Below are positions 55,020-63,730 of a stretch of 64,000 nucleotides of DNA, piece by piece. The stretch's first letter is position 1, and each line of letters starts with the position of its first letter. The notes under the pieces are model-generated. The model did not search any database. It was not told where the DNA came from and saw only the letters and a list, made by a program, of their open reading frames with translations. The position numbers and the translations under genes are program-made. The stretch is from positions 50,675,394-50,739,393 of the forward strand of contig OY755252.1 of the NCBI GenBank assembly GCA_963576725.1, written 5' to 3'. The stretch comes from Azorinus chamasolen (lineage: Eukaryota > Mollusca > Bivalvia > Cardiida > Solecurtidae).

Positions 55020-55462
55020 TTTTTTCACCCGCGCTCGGGCTCGCCTCGACCGTCTCGGGGCGGGGGCGGGCTCTGGGGCGAGATTTCGCTGAGATCCGAC
55101 AGCGGGCGTGGTTTTTCCTCGTTGACCCCTATTGTGGGGATCGCTCGCTTTCGACGTCAGGGTGGAGGTTTCTTTGCAGTGGGGGTTGGTGGGGGGTTTT
55201 GCCTGTTGTCGGGTTCGGATGGGGGTTGACTTTGGAGTTCGTCTCCTGCCCTGGGGTTTTGGGGTGGGTTTCGGGTTTCGTTGGGTGGGCCAGGGAAGTG
55301 TCGCCGGGGATTCGGTGACGTGGTTATCCGAGACGCTCAGTACACGACCTTAATATTCTTAAGGTTTGGTATTATTCTTTGTGATTTATGCTCTCCTCTA
55401 TAAGCTCACATGTTGTTACTTTTATGTAAACTGTGACGAAAATAAAGGATCTGTTCTGTTCA
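55020..55462 (+). mobile_element. GC-rich block ending like a LINE or SINE 3' end
   Basis: 55025-55320 is strikingly G/C-rich (GGGGCGGGGGCGGGCTC) in an AT-rich setting. It is followed by AT-rich sequence and AATAAAGGATCTGTTCTGTTC at 55440-55461, a signal plus short TCTGT tail of the kind seen at non-LTR ends. The 105-codon frame inside is probably not a gene. Confidence 0.45.
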
Positions 55463-55644
55463 ACAATATAAACCCAGATTGGAGAGCCCTCTCACCAGGC
55501 ATGTAATATTGTCATTCCTCTCACAAATATACCCTTTCATATGGAATGAACTGGACATTTTAAACTGTGATAAACTATTCCACTATGTTATATCAGCGTT
55601 GAAAGAGATAAACACGAGTGCTAAATTGATGACCGTCTATTTAA

Positions 55645-55826
55645 CTCTTTACTCCATAAAATTTTATATAAGAAACAATGAGATTATGAATATTAGATTT
55701 TTGGTTGTTATAATAATGCATTGACACAGGAATTTTTGGTCATGGCAAAACAATAGAATCATATTATGTTATATTATAAACAAATGGTGCAGACCCTGGT
55801 CAGACGGCCCCTACAGATGAACATGG
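55645..55826. mobile_element. Family A left half
   Basis: TTAA 55641-55644, then CTCTTTACTCCATAAAATTT, subterminal AATGAGATTATGAATATTAG, and left core arm AAATGGTGCAGACCCTGG. It stops at the apex. Confidence 0.55.
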
Positions 55827-55839
55827 GTGTTACGTTGTA

Positions 55840-55965
55840 CGCCGGGATACACCGGCATTTCAAACCGGCACAGTAAGACTGGGCCTTTGTGGTCGTACCC
55901 GGTTCATCCCCAGTAAACCCTGGATCACTGTTCCGGGATACGTCGGGAGCTTAAACTAGGATAGT
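55840..55965. repeat. Dispersed repeat with CCGGGATAC blocks
   Basis: GCCGGGATACACCGGCAT...AAACCGGCACAGTAAGACTG and a diverged second block CCGGGATACGTCGGGAGCTT. Confidence 0.4.
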
Positions 55966-55987
55966 AATACTACAAAATAGTGCTTAT

Positions 55988-56175
55988 AAATGAGTGCGAC
56001 ATTTAGCGTTGATGTTGCGACATATAACGGTAGTGCAATTTGTTGCGACATTTGGCGTTGCAGATGCGACATATAACGTCAAGAGGTTTTTGCGATATTT
56101 ATCGTTGGTTCCGACATTTAGCGCCAGCCTTCCGACATATAACGTCAAGTGCGACATTTAGCGTCGGTATCGCTA
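55988..56175. repeat. Degenerate ~20-bp repeat
   Basis: Eight blocks of GCGACATTTAGCGTT or GCGACATATAACGTC. Confidence 0.75.
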
Positions 56176-56247
56176 CCTAAACCTTGGTCCGGTTTAGAAG
56201 GCGTTTGACTGTAAAACGGTATTTTGGGGGTGTTTTGAAGGATATAT

Positions 56248-56272
56248 AGTAGAACCTGTCTTAAGCGATCAT
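56248..56272. mobile_element. Solo family C end
   Basis: TAGTAGAACCTGTCTTAAGC with no matching right end nearby. Confidence 0.45.
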
Positions 56273-56296
56273 AAAAAAATAGATCATGTAACCTTT

Positions 56297-56361
56297 GCAA
56301 GCAGTTCGGAACCATGGGAGACGCTGAGTATTCGACACCTACTCGAGATCTAAACTGTTTG
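56297..56361. mobile_element. Family B core
   Basis: GCAAGCAGTTCGGAACCATG, apex GCTGAGTATTCG, inverse AGATCTAAACTGTTTGG. Confidence 0.5.
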
Positions 56362-56549
56362 GCCTAGATTATATGCACAACTTTGAAACACGAAACAGTC
56401 GATACTCTTAGCTGACGAACTTTATTTGGCGCCGAAAGGGATAAACCACGTGCTGTGTGTCAGACAATGTGTACCTTTCCACCGATAATCTGTGTATGAA
56501 TCATACGAGTCATACTGCAATGTCGTCTACTGTCTTTTATCTCAACCCT

Positions 56550-56620
56550 TTGAAAACTGCTAGCCTAAGACCTAGATGAGATGCCGAGTAACTCGGCATG
56601 TCACCAGGATCCAAGGTATG
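56550..56620. mobile_element. Family B core before a 37-bp array
   Basis: GACCTAGATGAGATGCCGAG, TAACTCGGCATGTCACCAGG, ATCCAAGG. The B flank TTGGTCGAATAGGAAGTAAT appears only after the array, at 56761. Confidence 0.52.
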
Positions 56621-56640
56621 TGTCACTTGGCGATTAGTTT

Positions 56641-56766
56641 GTCAAAGGCTTGTGTGATGACATTAGGAGAGGAGTTACTCAAAGGCTTGTTTGATGACAT
56701 TAGGAGAGGAGTTACTCAAAGGCTTGTGTGATGACATTAGGAGAGGAGTTACTCAAAGGCTTGGTC
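56641..56766. repeat. 37-bp tandem repeat beside a B core
   Basis: Three copies of CAAAGGCTTGTGTGATGACA then TTAGGAGAGGAGTTACT. The unit opens with the B flank CAAAGGCTTG. Confidence 0.85.
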
Positions 56767-56892
56767 GAATAGGAAGTAATCCAAATTGCAGTAGATCCAA
56801 ATTGAGCAGAGTGTACGTGACCCAGAAGGTTAAGCTCGTTCCAAATTTTTTTAATTCTCATCGGCCGATAATGTCGTCTACATCAGTTTTAA

Positions 56893-57215
56893 AACTAGGG
56901 TCTTTTCTCAGCTAGTATATATTCTCAACCAGGGTCTTTTTTCTACTATGGTATTTTTCAACTATGTTTTTTTTCTCAGCTAGGATTTTCTCTCAACTAG
57001 GTTCTTTACTCAGCTTTATTCTTTTTCTAAACTAGGTTCTTTCTTCGACTAAGTACTGGTATTTTCTCAACTAGGATCTTATCTCAACCAGGTTCTTTCT
57101 CAATTGGGTATTTTCTCAGCTAGGATCTTTTCTCAACTATTTTCTTTTCTCAACTAGGTATTTTCTCAACTAGGATATTTTCTCAATTAGGTACCGGTAT
57201 TTTCTCAACTAGGTT
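56893..57215. repeat. ~18-bp degenerate repeat
   Basis: About 17 variants of CTCAACTAGGTTCTTTT. Confidence 0.82.
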
Positions 57216-57252
57216 TTTTATATTGAATTAACCCGCGACCTGGCTCGCATTT

Positions 57253-57319
57253 GCAAACAGCTTGGATCCAGATGAGACACCGGGTAACCCGTCGTCTTCT
57301 CATGATCCATGCTGTTTGA
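57253..57319. mobile_element. Family B core, well preserved
   Basis: GCAAACAGCTTGGATCCAGA, apex CGGGTAACCCG, inverse ATGATCCATGCTGTTTG. The flank AAAAGCTTGATCGAATCAGG follows. Confidence 0.62.
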
Positions 57320-57454
57320 TACTCGTTCAATAATTTGTCAAAAGCTTGATCGAATCAGGAGTACACGTAGTTAAAATTGAACCAGGTCGGACTTTGTGCA
57401 CACGTTACTGTTCAACGTGCACTTTAGTATAAATATCGGTAATGGAGACAGGTG

Positions 57455-57599
57455 GCGCTTTTAAAAGGCAGGGTGAAAGTCATGTTGAAAGCTCCTCTAG
57501 GAACATCCATCATGACTTTCACCCTGCATTGAATAGCCGCCTGCCTACAAGTATCTAAATTCTTCTCTACTAAAATCCATTTTAGAGGGGGTTTGCTAT
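57455..57599. mobile_element. Family C-like variant with altered core
   Basis: Core AGGCAGGGTGAAAGTCATG...CATGACTTTCACCCTGCATT replaces the usual GGACAAAAGTAAT arms, while GAAAGCTCCTCTAGG at the apex and GCCGCCTGCCT beside it remain. The right end GAGGGGGTTTGCTATA is a weak C end. Confidence 0.5.
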
Positions 57600-57713
57600 A
57601 CTCGCCATATGTTTGAATTCTATTTCAAATTCCAAGTATAAGTTTTCGTTGTGTTTATAATGGTCAGACTATCTAAACACGGCATTACCTCTTAACCGTC
57701 TCTCCGACACCTG

Positions 57714-57775
57714 GCTGCTTGGGTCTAATCATATGCCAAGTAACTCGACGTCTCAGCAGGATCCAAGCTGTTTTG
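57714..57775. mobile_element. Family B core
   Basis: GCTGCTTGGGTCTAATCATA, apex CAAGTAACTCG, inverse CAGGATCCAAGCTGTTTTG. Confidence 0.5.
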
Positions 57776-58093
57776 TCAATAGTTTATCAAATATTTCATT
57801 GATTCAGGAGTAATCAAAATTGCATCGTAGATTTTATATTGATCGACCTTGCTATCGATTTTTGTGTGCAGTGTTTGAAGATTTACGTATACCTCTATCA
57901 GTATTTCAGTTACTAGTTAATTATATGTGGAAGAAGACCCCTGAGTTTATTCCGCGCACGGAAGAATACTCGGGTAGAATCACTGATTTCCTCATATGAA
58001 ATATCGATATACCCAGGCCGGGATTCGCACAACAGCGGCGAGGGGCTACGTGTTATCGAACATGCGGCATTTTGTACGCAAGTGGCAACTTGT
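57776..58093. other. No gene
   Basis: Only the B flank TTTATCAAATATTTCATTGATTC is recognisable at the left edge. Confidence 0.45.
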
Positions 58094-58159
58094 GTAAACA
58101 GTTTTGATTCAGATACGACACCTAGTTACTAGACCTCTCTTCAATATCCAGACTGTTTG
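58094..58159. mobile_element. Family B core, diverged
   Basis: GTAAACAGTTTTGATTCAGA with inverse ATATCCAGACTGTTTGAC. Confidence 0.48.
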
Positions 58160-58270
58160 ACTCTCTGGCTATTTTCTTAAAACAGACATGGATGAAAATA
58201 TAACTAATGAAAATTAAGAATTATAACAGACGACAATATTTACAGCCGGCACATATCTAACATGGACAGT

Positions 58271-58484
58271 TCACTTTCCTCCATAAATACGCCTCTGTAT
58301 AAAAAGTCAGTTTGTGAAACCATTGTGAAAAATAGAGTGTTTGCCCCCATAGGAGCAAATGCTCTATTTATCACAATTATTTCAAATTACAAAATTCTAA
58401 AACTTTCCTTTTCTCTAGTTAATGCTCCTTTTCGGTAGATTTATTCAAAGAGGCTGGATCTAAAATATCCTATGAGGGAATGGG
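58271..58484. mobile_element. TTAA-type element with a different core hairpin
   Basis: The ends resemble family A (CACTTTCCTCCATAAATACG and GAGGGAATGGG before TTAA). The core is ATTGTGAAAAATAGAGTGTT with inverse arm at 58352-58378, unlike A or B. The left TTAA is not intact. Confidence 0.5.
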
Positions 58485-58645
58485 TTAACACTGGTGACCC
58501 TTCCGTCCTTCAAGAATGCCGATAAAGTGATATATCATTGTAAAATGTCAAAACGTTGTGTCCAGATTAGCCAAATCAGTTCGCGTTTGATCCGGATTCT
58601 TTGGCAGCGAGAGTGACTGTGCCGTGGGAGACCACATGGCTTTTT

Positions 58646-59147
58646 GGTCGGATTCGACCTCGCAACCGCCCGCTTACCGACTTAAACGGCTATTTGAACG
58701 TTTGCCAGCGCCGAATCAAGGCTGTATGCAATAGCTAGTAAGCAACTGTGATATTTACTGCGAACACTGCGTTCGATTAACTTTATGTGCACTGTTGGAC
58801 AGATGAAATTGTCTCCAAACCATTTGTTTTAGCTTTCAGCATCCATTTTACGTCAAGTGACCAGTAATGAAAGATGCAAGCTGATTGGACGAGGGCCCAG
58901 TTTCGACCAATGAAATTTGCCATTGCAATATTAGTCAAGTGATACACATATGGCGTGGAATTTGAATAAACTGGAAAATGTTCATTTGAACGCACAAATT
59001 ATACTTCTTAGAAATTAATCGAACGCGGTTTTCGCAGTATGTATCACAGTTACTTACTAGGTATTGTATACAGCCCTGATTCGGCGCTGGTAAACGTTCA
59101 AAGCCGTTTTAGTCGGTAAGCGGGCGGTTGCGAGGTCGTATCCGACC
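58646..59147. mobile_element. 502-bp foldback element with ~135-bp terminal inverted repeats
   Basis: The ends are GGTCGGATTCGACCTCGCAA and, on the other strand, GGTCGGATACGACCTCGCAA. Inverted similarity runs inward to about 58780 and 59020 (TTCGATTAA/TTAATCGAA), through blocks such as CGCCCGCTTACCGAC and AGCGCCGAATCA. The 239-bp loop has no coding sequence. Each tip is itself a small palindrome. No clear target-site duplication is visible, so the superfamily is unassigned. Confidence 0.75.
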
Positions 59148-59477
59148 TGTCAAAATTACCGTGTTTCTCGAGATTCTCCGCTGTGGCTTCTGAGAACCGT
59201 TTCAACTAGGAGCTTTTCGCTTTGCAGTTACACAGATTATACATTAGACTACTTATTGGCAAAAAGCTTTACCTGATATACCGTTTGATTGAATGTCAAC
59301 AGAGGCATGACTTGGGAAAGGGGTAAAATTCGTAAATAGGAAGTTCGACACCTTGTCTATATATCTAGTGTTAATACACTTTTTTTCTATCGATGTTCAT
59401 AATTCATTGTGACGGTGCCCTGTGTGGGAGACGGGTATGCTCAGAAAGTATTCGAACAACGAGATGAGAAAGATGGA
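59148..59477. other. No feature recognised
   Basis: Nothing assignable. Confidence 0.5.
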
Positions 59478-59481
59478 TTAA

Positions 59482-59953
59482 CCTGTGACATGATGAGAAT
59501 TCATGTGAGAAATAATAACATCATGAATATTAATTAAACGAATTTCATAATGACATAAAATATTGGCTATGGCAGAAACTGTGGAATGAGATATATATAA
59601 TCACATAAGCAAACAGAGCAGACCCTCATCAGACTGATGATACAGGGACTGATCTGGGTCTACTCTGTTACAGGGACTATCTGATCTGGGTCTACTCTGT
59701 TACAGGGACTGTCTGATCTGGGTCTACTCTGTTACAGGGACTGTCTGATCTGGGTCTACTCTGTTACAGGGACTATCTGATCTGGGTCTACTCTGTTACA
59801 GGGACTGTCTGATCTGGGTCTACTCTGTTACAGGGACTGTCTGATCTGGGTCTACTCTGATACAGGGACTGTCTGATCTGGGTATACTCTGTTACAGGGA
59901 CTGTCTGATCTGGGTCTACTCTGTTTGTAAAGGCGTCTGTATGAGGTAAAGGG
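59482..59953. mobile_element. Family A element with internal array (TTAA flanks)
   Basis: TTAA at 59478-59481 and 59954-59957. The left part AACATCATGAATATTAATTA and core left arm (GCAAACAGAGCAGACC) are single. The right arm is repeated nine times before the normal exit TGTTTGTAAAGGCGTCTGTA. Confidence 0.8.
59637..59925. repeat. 32-bp tandem repeat of the A right arm
   Basis: Nine units of TACAGGGACTGTCTGATCTG then GGTCTACTCTGT. Confidence 0.88.
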
Positions 59954-59999
59954 TTAATGTTTTCGCTGTCAATGGTGAATTTGTGATCACCTTGGCCAA

Positions 60000-60201
60000 C
60001 AGGGACTGTCTGGTCTGGGTCTACTCTGTTACAGGGACTGTCTGATCTGGGTCTACTCTGATACAGGGACTGTCTGATCTGGGTATACTCTGTTACAGGG
60101 ACTGTCTGATCTGGGTCTACTCTGTTTGTAAAGGCGTCTGTATGAGGTAAAGGGTTAATGTTTTCGCTGTCAATGGTGAATTTGTGATCACCTTGGCCAA
60201 C
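60000..60201. repeat. Second copy of array tail plus element end
   Basis: Repeats 59800-60001 almost exactly: array units, A right end, then TGTTTTCGCTGTCAATGGTG and CACCTTGGCCAACAG. Confidence 0.8.
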
Positions 60202-60345
60202 AGTTTGCGGCGACTGATCTGGATCTACATTGCTTGTAGTTACAGTGAGGTATTCTGTTTCACATTGATCTTAAATCTCTCGCTGCCGATGGCGCATCTT
60301 TATCACTCGGCTTCGCATTAGGATCCAAACGGTTTGATGCTGTGA
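60202..60345. mobile_element. Family B halves
   Basis: TTTGCGGCGACTGATCTGGA at 60204 and, after a gap, GGCTTCGCATTAGGATCCAA then ACGGTTTGATGCTGTG. Confidence 0.42.
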
Positions 60346-60434
60346 TTACAGTTTTGAACCAAAAAAAGAAAGAAATTTGAAAAAAAGTTGAAGCTGGCAT
60401 GTTGTGCAATTGTGCACAGCACCTCAAGAATTAA

Positions 60435-60645
60435 CGCTTTCCCTTTCACGCCTTTGCAAACAGAGCAGACCCAGACCAGACCCCTCCTGTAGGAACCGTC
60501 TGATCCCAGTCTGCTCTGTTTGCGTATGATAGTACATGTATAACATACCTGACTCTACAGTTTCCATCAAAATCATATCTGCAATTACCATTATAACTAT
60601 GACGCCATTATTTCTTACATGAATATTCAACAGTGAAGGAATAAT
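60435..60645. mobile_element. Family A element
   Basis: TTAA 60431-60434 then CGCTTTCCCTTTCACGCC; core 60455-60523. The right part is TATGACGCCATTATTTCTTA to CAACAGTGAAGGA. Confidence 0.6.
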
Positions 60646-60699
60646 CAGCTTTTCCTGCTGGTCCATCCCATCCATGAGGGAGAATCTATATCACTGGTC

Positions 60700-60720
60700 A
60701 ATCGGGGGGGGGGGGGGCTC
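60700..60720. repeat. G-run flanked by a short duplication
   Basis: G-run after CACTGGTCAATC; CTATATCACTGG and CTATACCACTGG lie on its two sides. Confidence 0.7.
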
Positions 60721-61084
60721 TATACCACTGGCCATTCGGCTCTTTCATGCGAGGGACTCTAAGCAATTGCAAACAGTGTGTACCATACATGTTAATTGAG
60801 CCGCTTTTCCGGGTAAAAGGGGCCTCGTTGTATTGTAAAGAGTGTAAACCCAGACCAGCCGCTACATCTCATTCCAACTGGTTTGTTACTCATCATAATG
60901 TATATAACTTTATATTTCCATACAGTGTAAATCAGTATAAATCAGATACATCATTATAGATGTGTTGTTAGAGTTAGGTCTGCGTCATTTGCAATGCAGT
61001 GAGACCATATCCATAGAGATTTGCTAAAACAAATTAACTGGTTGTGGAGAGTCATCACTCGGTGTAATATTGGTAAGACCTACT
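60721..61084. other. No gene; possible A-like core trace
   Basis: GCAAACAGTGTGTACC (60769) resembles the nested A subtype but its inverse arm is not convincing. Confidence 0.35.
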
Positions 61085-62160
61085 TGGTCATCGATCAGAC
61101 GACATATTTTCACTGTGGTACCTGCTTTTGGTCATTGATCAGACGATATATTTTCACTGTGGTACCTACTCTTGGTCATTGATCACTGTGGGGCCTACCC
61201 TTGGTCATTGATCAGGCGACTTATTTTCACAACGGTACATACCCTTGATCATCGATCAGACTATATATTTTCACTGTGGTACCTACTCTTGGTCATTAAT
61301 CAGACGATATATTTTCAATGTGGTACCTACTCTTGGTCATTGATCAAACGATACCTTTTCACTGTGGTACCTACTCTTGGTCATTGATCAGACGATACAT
61401 TTTCACTGTGGTACCTACTCTTGGTCATTAATCAGACGATAGTTTTTCACTATGATACCTACTCTTGGTCATTGATCAGACGATACATTTTCACTGTAGT
61501 ATCTATTCTTGGTCATTAATCAGAAGATAGCTTTTCACTGTGGTACCTACTCTTGGTCATTAATCAGACGATACATTTTCACTGTGGTACCTACTCTTGG
61601 TCATTAATCAGACGATAGCTTTTCACTGTGGTACCTACTCTTGGTCATTAATCAGACGATACATTTTCACTGTGGTACCTATACTCTTGGTCATTGATCA
61701 GACGATACATTTTCACCACAGTACCTACTCTTTGGCCATTGATCAGACGATACATTTTCACTGTGGTACCTATACTCTTGGTCATTGATCAGACGATACA
61801 TGTTCACTGTGGTACCTACTCTTGGTCATTGATCAGACGATACATTTTCACTGTGGTACCTATACTCTTGGTCATTGATCAGACGATACATTTTCACTGT
61901 GGTACCTATACTCTTGGTCATTGATCAGATGATACATTTTCACTGTGGTACCTACTCTTTGGCCATTGATCAGACGATACATTTTCACTGTGGCACCTAT
62001 ACTCTTGGTCATTGATCAGACGATACATTTTCACTGTGGTACCTATACTCTTGGTCATTGATCAGACGATACATTTTCACTGTGGTACCTACTCTTGGCC
62101 ATTAATCAGACGATACATTTTCACCGCAGTACCTGCTCTTTGGCAATTGGTCAGACGAAT
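61085..62160. repeat. 44/47-bp tandem array
   Basis: About 24 units of GGTCATTGATCAGACGATAC, ATTTTCACTGTGGTACCTAC, TCTT; the 47-bp form has TATACTCTT. A stray unit lies at 62540-62600. Open frames such as SLIRRYIFT follow from the repeat. Confidence 0.92.
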
Positions 62161-62162
62161 TT

Positions 62163-62330
62163 TTATGCCCCACATAGTGGTGGCATATACGTTTGTCCTT
62201 ATCCGTACGTCCGTCCGCACACACCTCTCGAATTTGTCCGGGTTCTTCCTAGGTTCTTCTGCGGCCCTTTGTTTGGAAAAGTAACTTTAAAAATATATTG
62301 CCCGACCTCATTCTAGGAAAGTTCGTTCTA
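62163..62330. repeat. Dispersed repeat with CCGTACGTCCGTCCG
   Basis: TTTATGCCCCACATAGTGGT...GGCATATACG is a small hairpin, followed by CGTCCGTCCG and unique sequence. It is similar in style to 33600-33690 (GTCCGTCCGTCCG). Confidence 0.45.
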
Positions 62331-62700
62331 TCCTCATCAATAATTACACACATGTTTGTGGCCATTATATATTGATCAAGTTCGTTAGCCATGTAAATTG
62401 CGCTTCAGATGATACATACATGATTATGGCCCTTACTTTCTGTGCCAAAAATCTGAAGTGGGTGCATCAGTGTCGTATGGACACATTTCTAGTTGAACCA
62501 AAGTATCTATTCTTAGCCATGTATCAGAATATTTGTATTCACCACGGTAACTACCCTTGGTCATTGATCAGACGACAATTTTTCACCAGAGTACAGATAG
62601 ACCAACAAAACATGACCTACTCTAATGAAAACAAAATGAAGCGACTATGGCGCTTCCCAATCTTTAAAAGACTTCGCAAGCCATCATCCTTCAAAATAAT
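62331..62700. other. No gene supported
   Basis: A 154-codon frame crosses a stray 44-bp array unit and a tRNA-like segment, so it is not a coherent protein. Confidence 0.45.
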
Positions 62701-62704
62701 TGTC

Positions 62705-62780
62705 TTGGTGCAATGTATATGTTTCTGGGCTAGCATGCAGCGGGTCTCGAGTTCGATTCTGACCAGTGGCCAATGTTTTT
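62705..62780 (+). pseudogene. Weak tRNA-like segment
   Basis: AGTTCGATTCT near 62750 resembles a B box and is preceded by GGGCTAGCATGCAGCGGG. No good A box is present. Listed because it precedes the better tRNA-like segments just downstream. Confidence 0.25.
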
Positions 62781-62844
62781 TATTAATTAATTGTCCATAC
62801 AAAACAACAATAAATATAACATACAATAATTATTAACAAAATAT

Positions 62845-63085
62845 TAACATATAATTGAAAACGACTAAAAATTGATAAGATGACTACAAATAGCAAATAA
62901 TTTTTTTATTTAAAAAAAAAAGGAAACTGCATAGCCTGGTATTCGAACCCACGACCCCCTGTTTGCAAGACCAGATACATATCCATTAGACCAAAGCCCA
63001 GTACATTATGTTGTCTGGTCCTATATTTGTGTTCTGTTATGTAAACCAAGTTATTATCCTCCCAATTTGACCTGAGACTCGATTA
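62845..63085. repeat. Inverted-repeat arm 1 with tRNA-like segment
   Basis: Matches 63470-63730 in inverted orientation, with a few indels. It includes a tRNA-like segment on the minus strand (about 62940-63005) with A box TGGTCTAATGG and B box GGTTCGAATAC. Confidence 0.7.
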
Positions 63086-63385
63086 AATTTCGGCGTGTTT
63101 ATCGGGATTGTTCGTAATACTCTGTGACAAAACATAGCAAACCAAAAGCCGGTAATAATCATGTCCCACGAGGATTGTACAGTAAAACCTCTCTAATGCG
63201 ACCACTTAATGAATAAACATGACTGTCTTTATGAGCAGATGGTTGCTTAATGCAGGACAAAAGTTATGCAGAAAGCCCCTACGGGAGCTTTCTGCATAAC
63301 ATTCGTCCTGTATTAAGCTACCACCTGCCTTTGCCACTTTGAATTATGCCCCCTTTTGCTGGTCGTATTAGAGGAGTTTTACTGT
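63049..63385. repeat. Direct duplication, copy 1
   Basis: From TTATTATCCTCCCAATT through the family C element, this stretch is repeated with few changes at 63722-64000. Confidence 0.75.
63180..63384. mobile_element. Family C element, complete (205 bp, TA flanks)
   Basis: Begins CAGTAAAACCTCTCTAATGC and ends with its inverse, with TA on both sides (63178-63179 and 63385-63386). The centre is a hairpin TATGCAGAAAGC...GCTTTCTGCATA. CAGT ends plus TA target suit a pogo/Tigger-type Tc1/mariner MITE. No transposase is present. Confidence 0.75.
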
Positions 63386-63469
63386 ATTCTTAATGCTCAT
63401 TCTTATACCTTCGGAAATTTATTCGAAGATTACCGACGATAATACACGGAATATGCATGAGTCTCAGGT

Positions 63470-63730
63470 CAAATTTGTAGGATAATATATTGAGACTTGT
63501 TGTTATTTTGTTGTTTACATAACAGAACACAAATATAGGACCAGACAACATAATGTAGTAAGTTGCCACCAATAATGTTCTGGGCTTTGGTCTAATGGAT
63601 ATGTATCTGGTCTTGCAAACAGGGGGTCGTGGGTTCGAATCCCAGGCTATACAGTTTTCTTTTTTAAAGCAAAAATGATTTGCTATTTGTAATCATCTTT
63701 TTAATTTTTAGTCGTTTTCAATTATTATCC
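63470..63730. repeat. Inverted-repeat arm 2 with tRNA-like segment
   Basis: Reverse-complement partner of 62845-63085. Between the two arms lie the family C element at 63180-63384 and unique DNA. Confidence 0.7.
63586..63657 (+). pseudogene. tRNA-like segment with Ala(TGC)-like anticodon loop
   Basis: Perfect A box TGGTCTAATGG and perfect B box GGTTCGAATCC are at standard spacing. The anticodon loop can be read CTTGCAA (TGC) on a stem with one mismatch, and the T stem is nearly complete. The acceptor arms do not pair, so a tRNA-derived repeat head is more likely than a functional gene. Confidence 0.5.

Noticed and set aside
55001..55318. 105-codon Gly/Trp-rich frame as a gene
   Set aside because: Composition is explained by G-rich DNA, and the block ends like a retroelement tail.
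61172..62316. Frames with SLIRRYIFTVVP repeats as a protein family
   Set aside because: They match the 44-bp tandem unit exactly and change frame with 47-bp units.
62372..62836. 154-codon frame as a gene
   Set aside because: It crosses a stray tandem-array unit and a tRNA-like segment.
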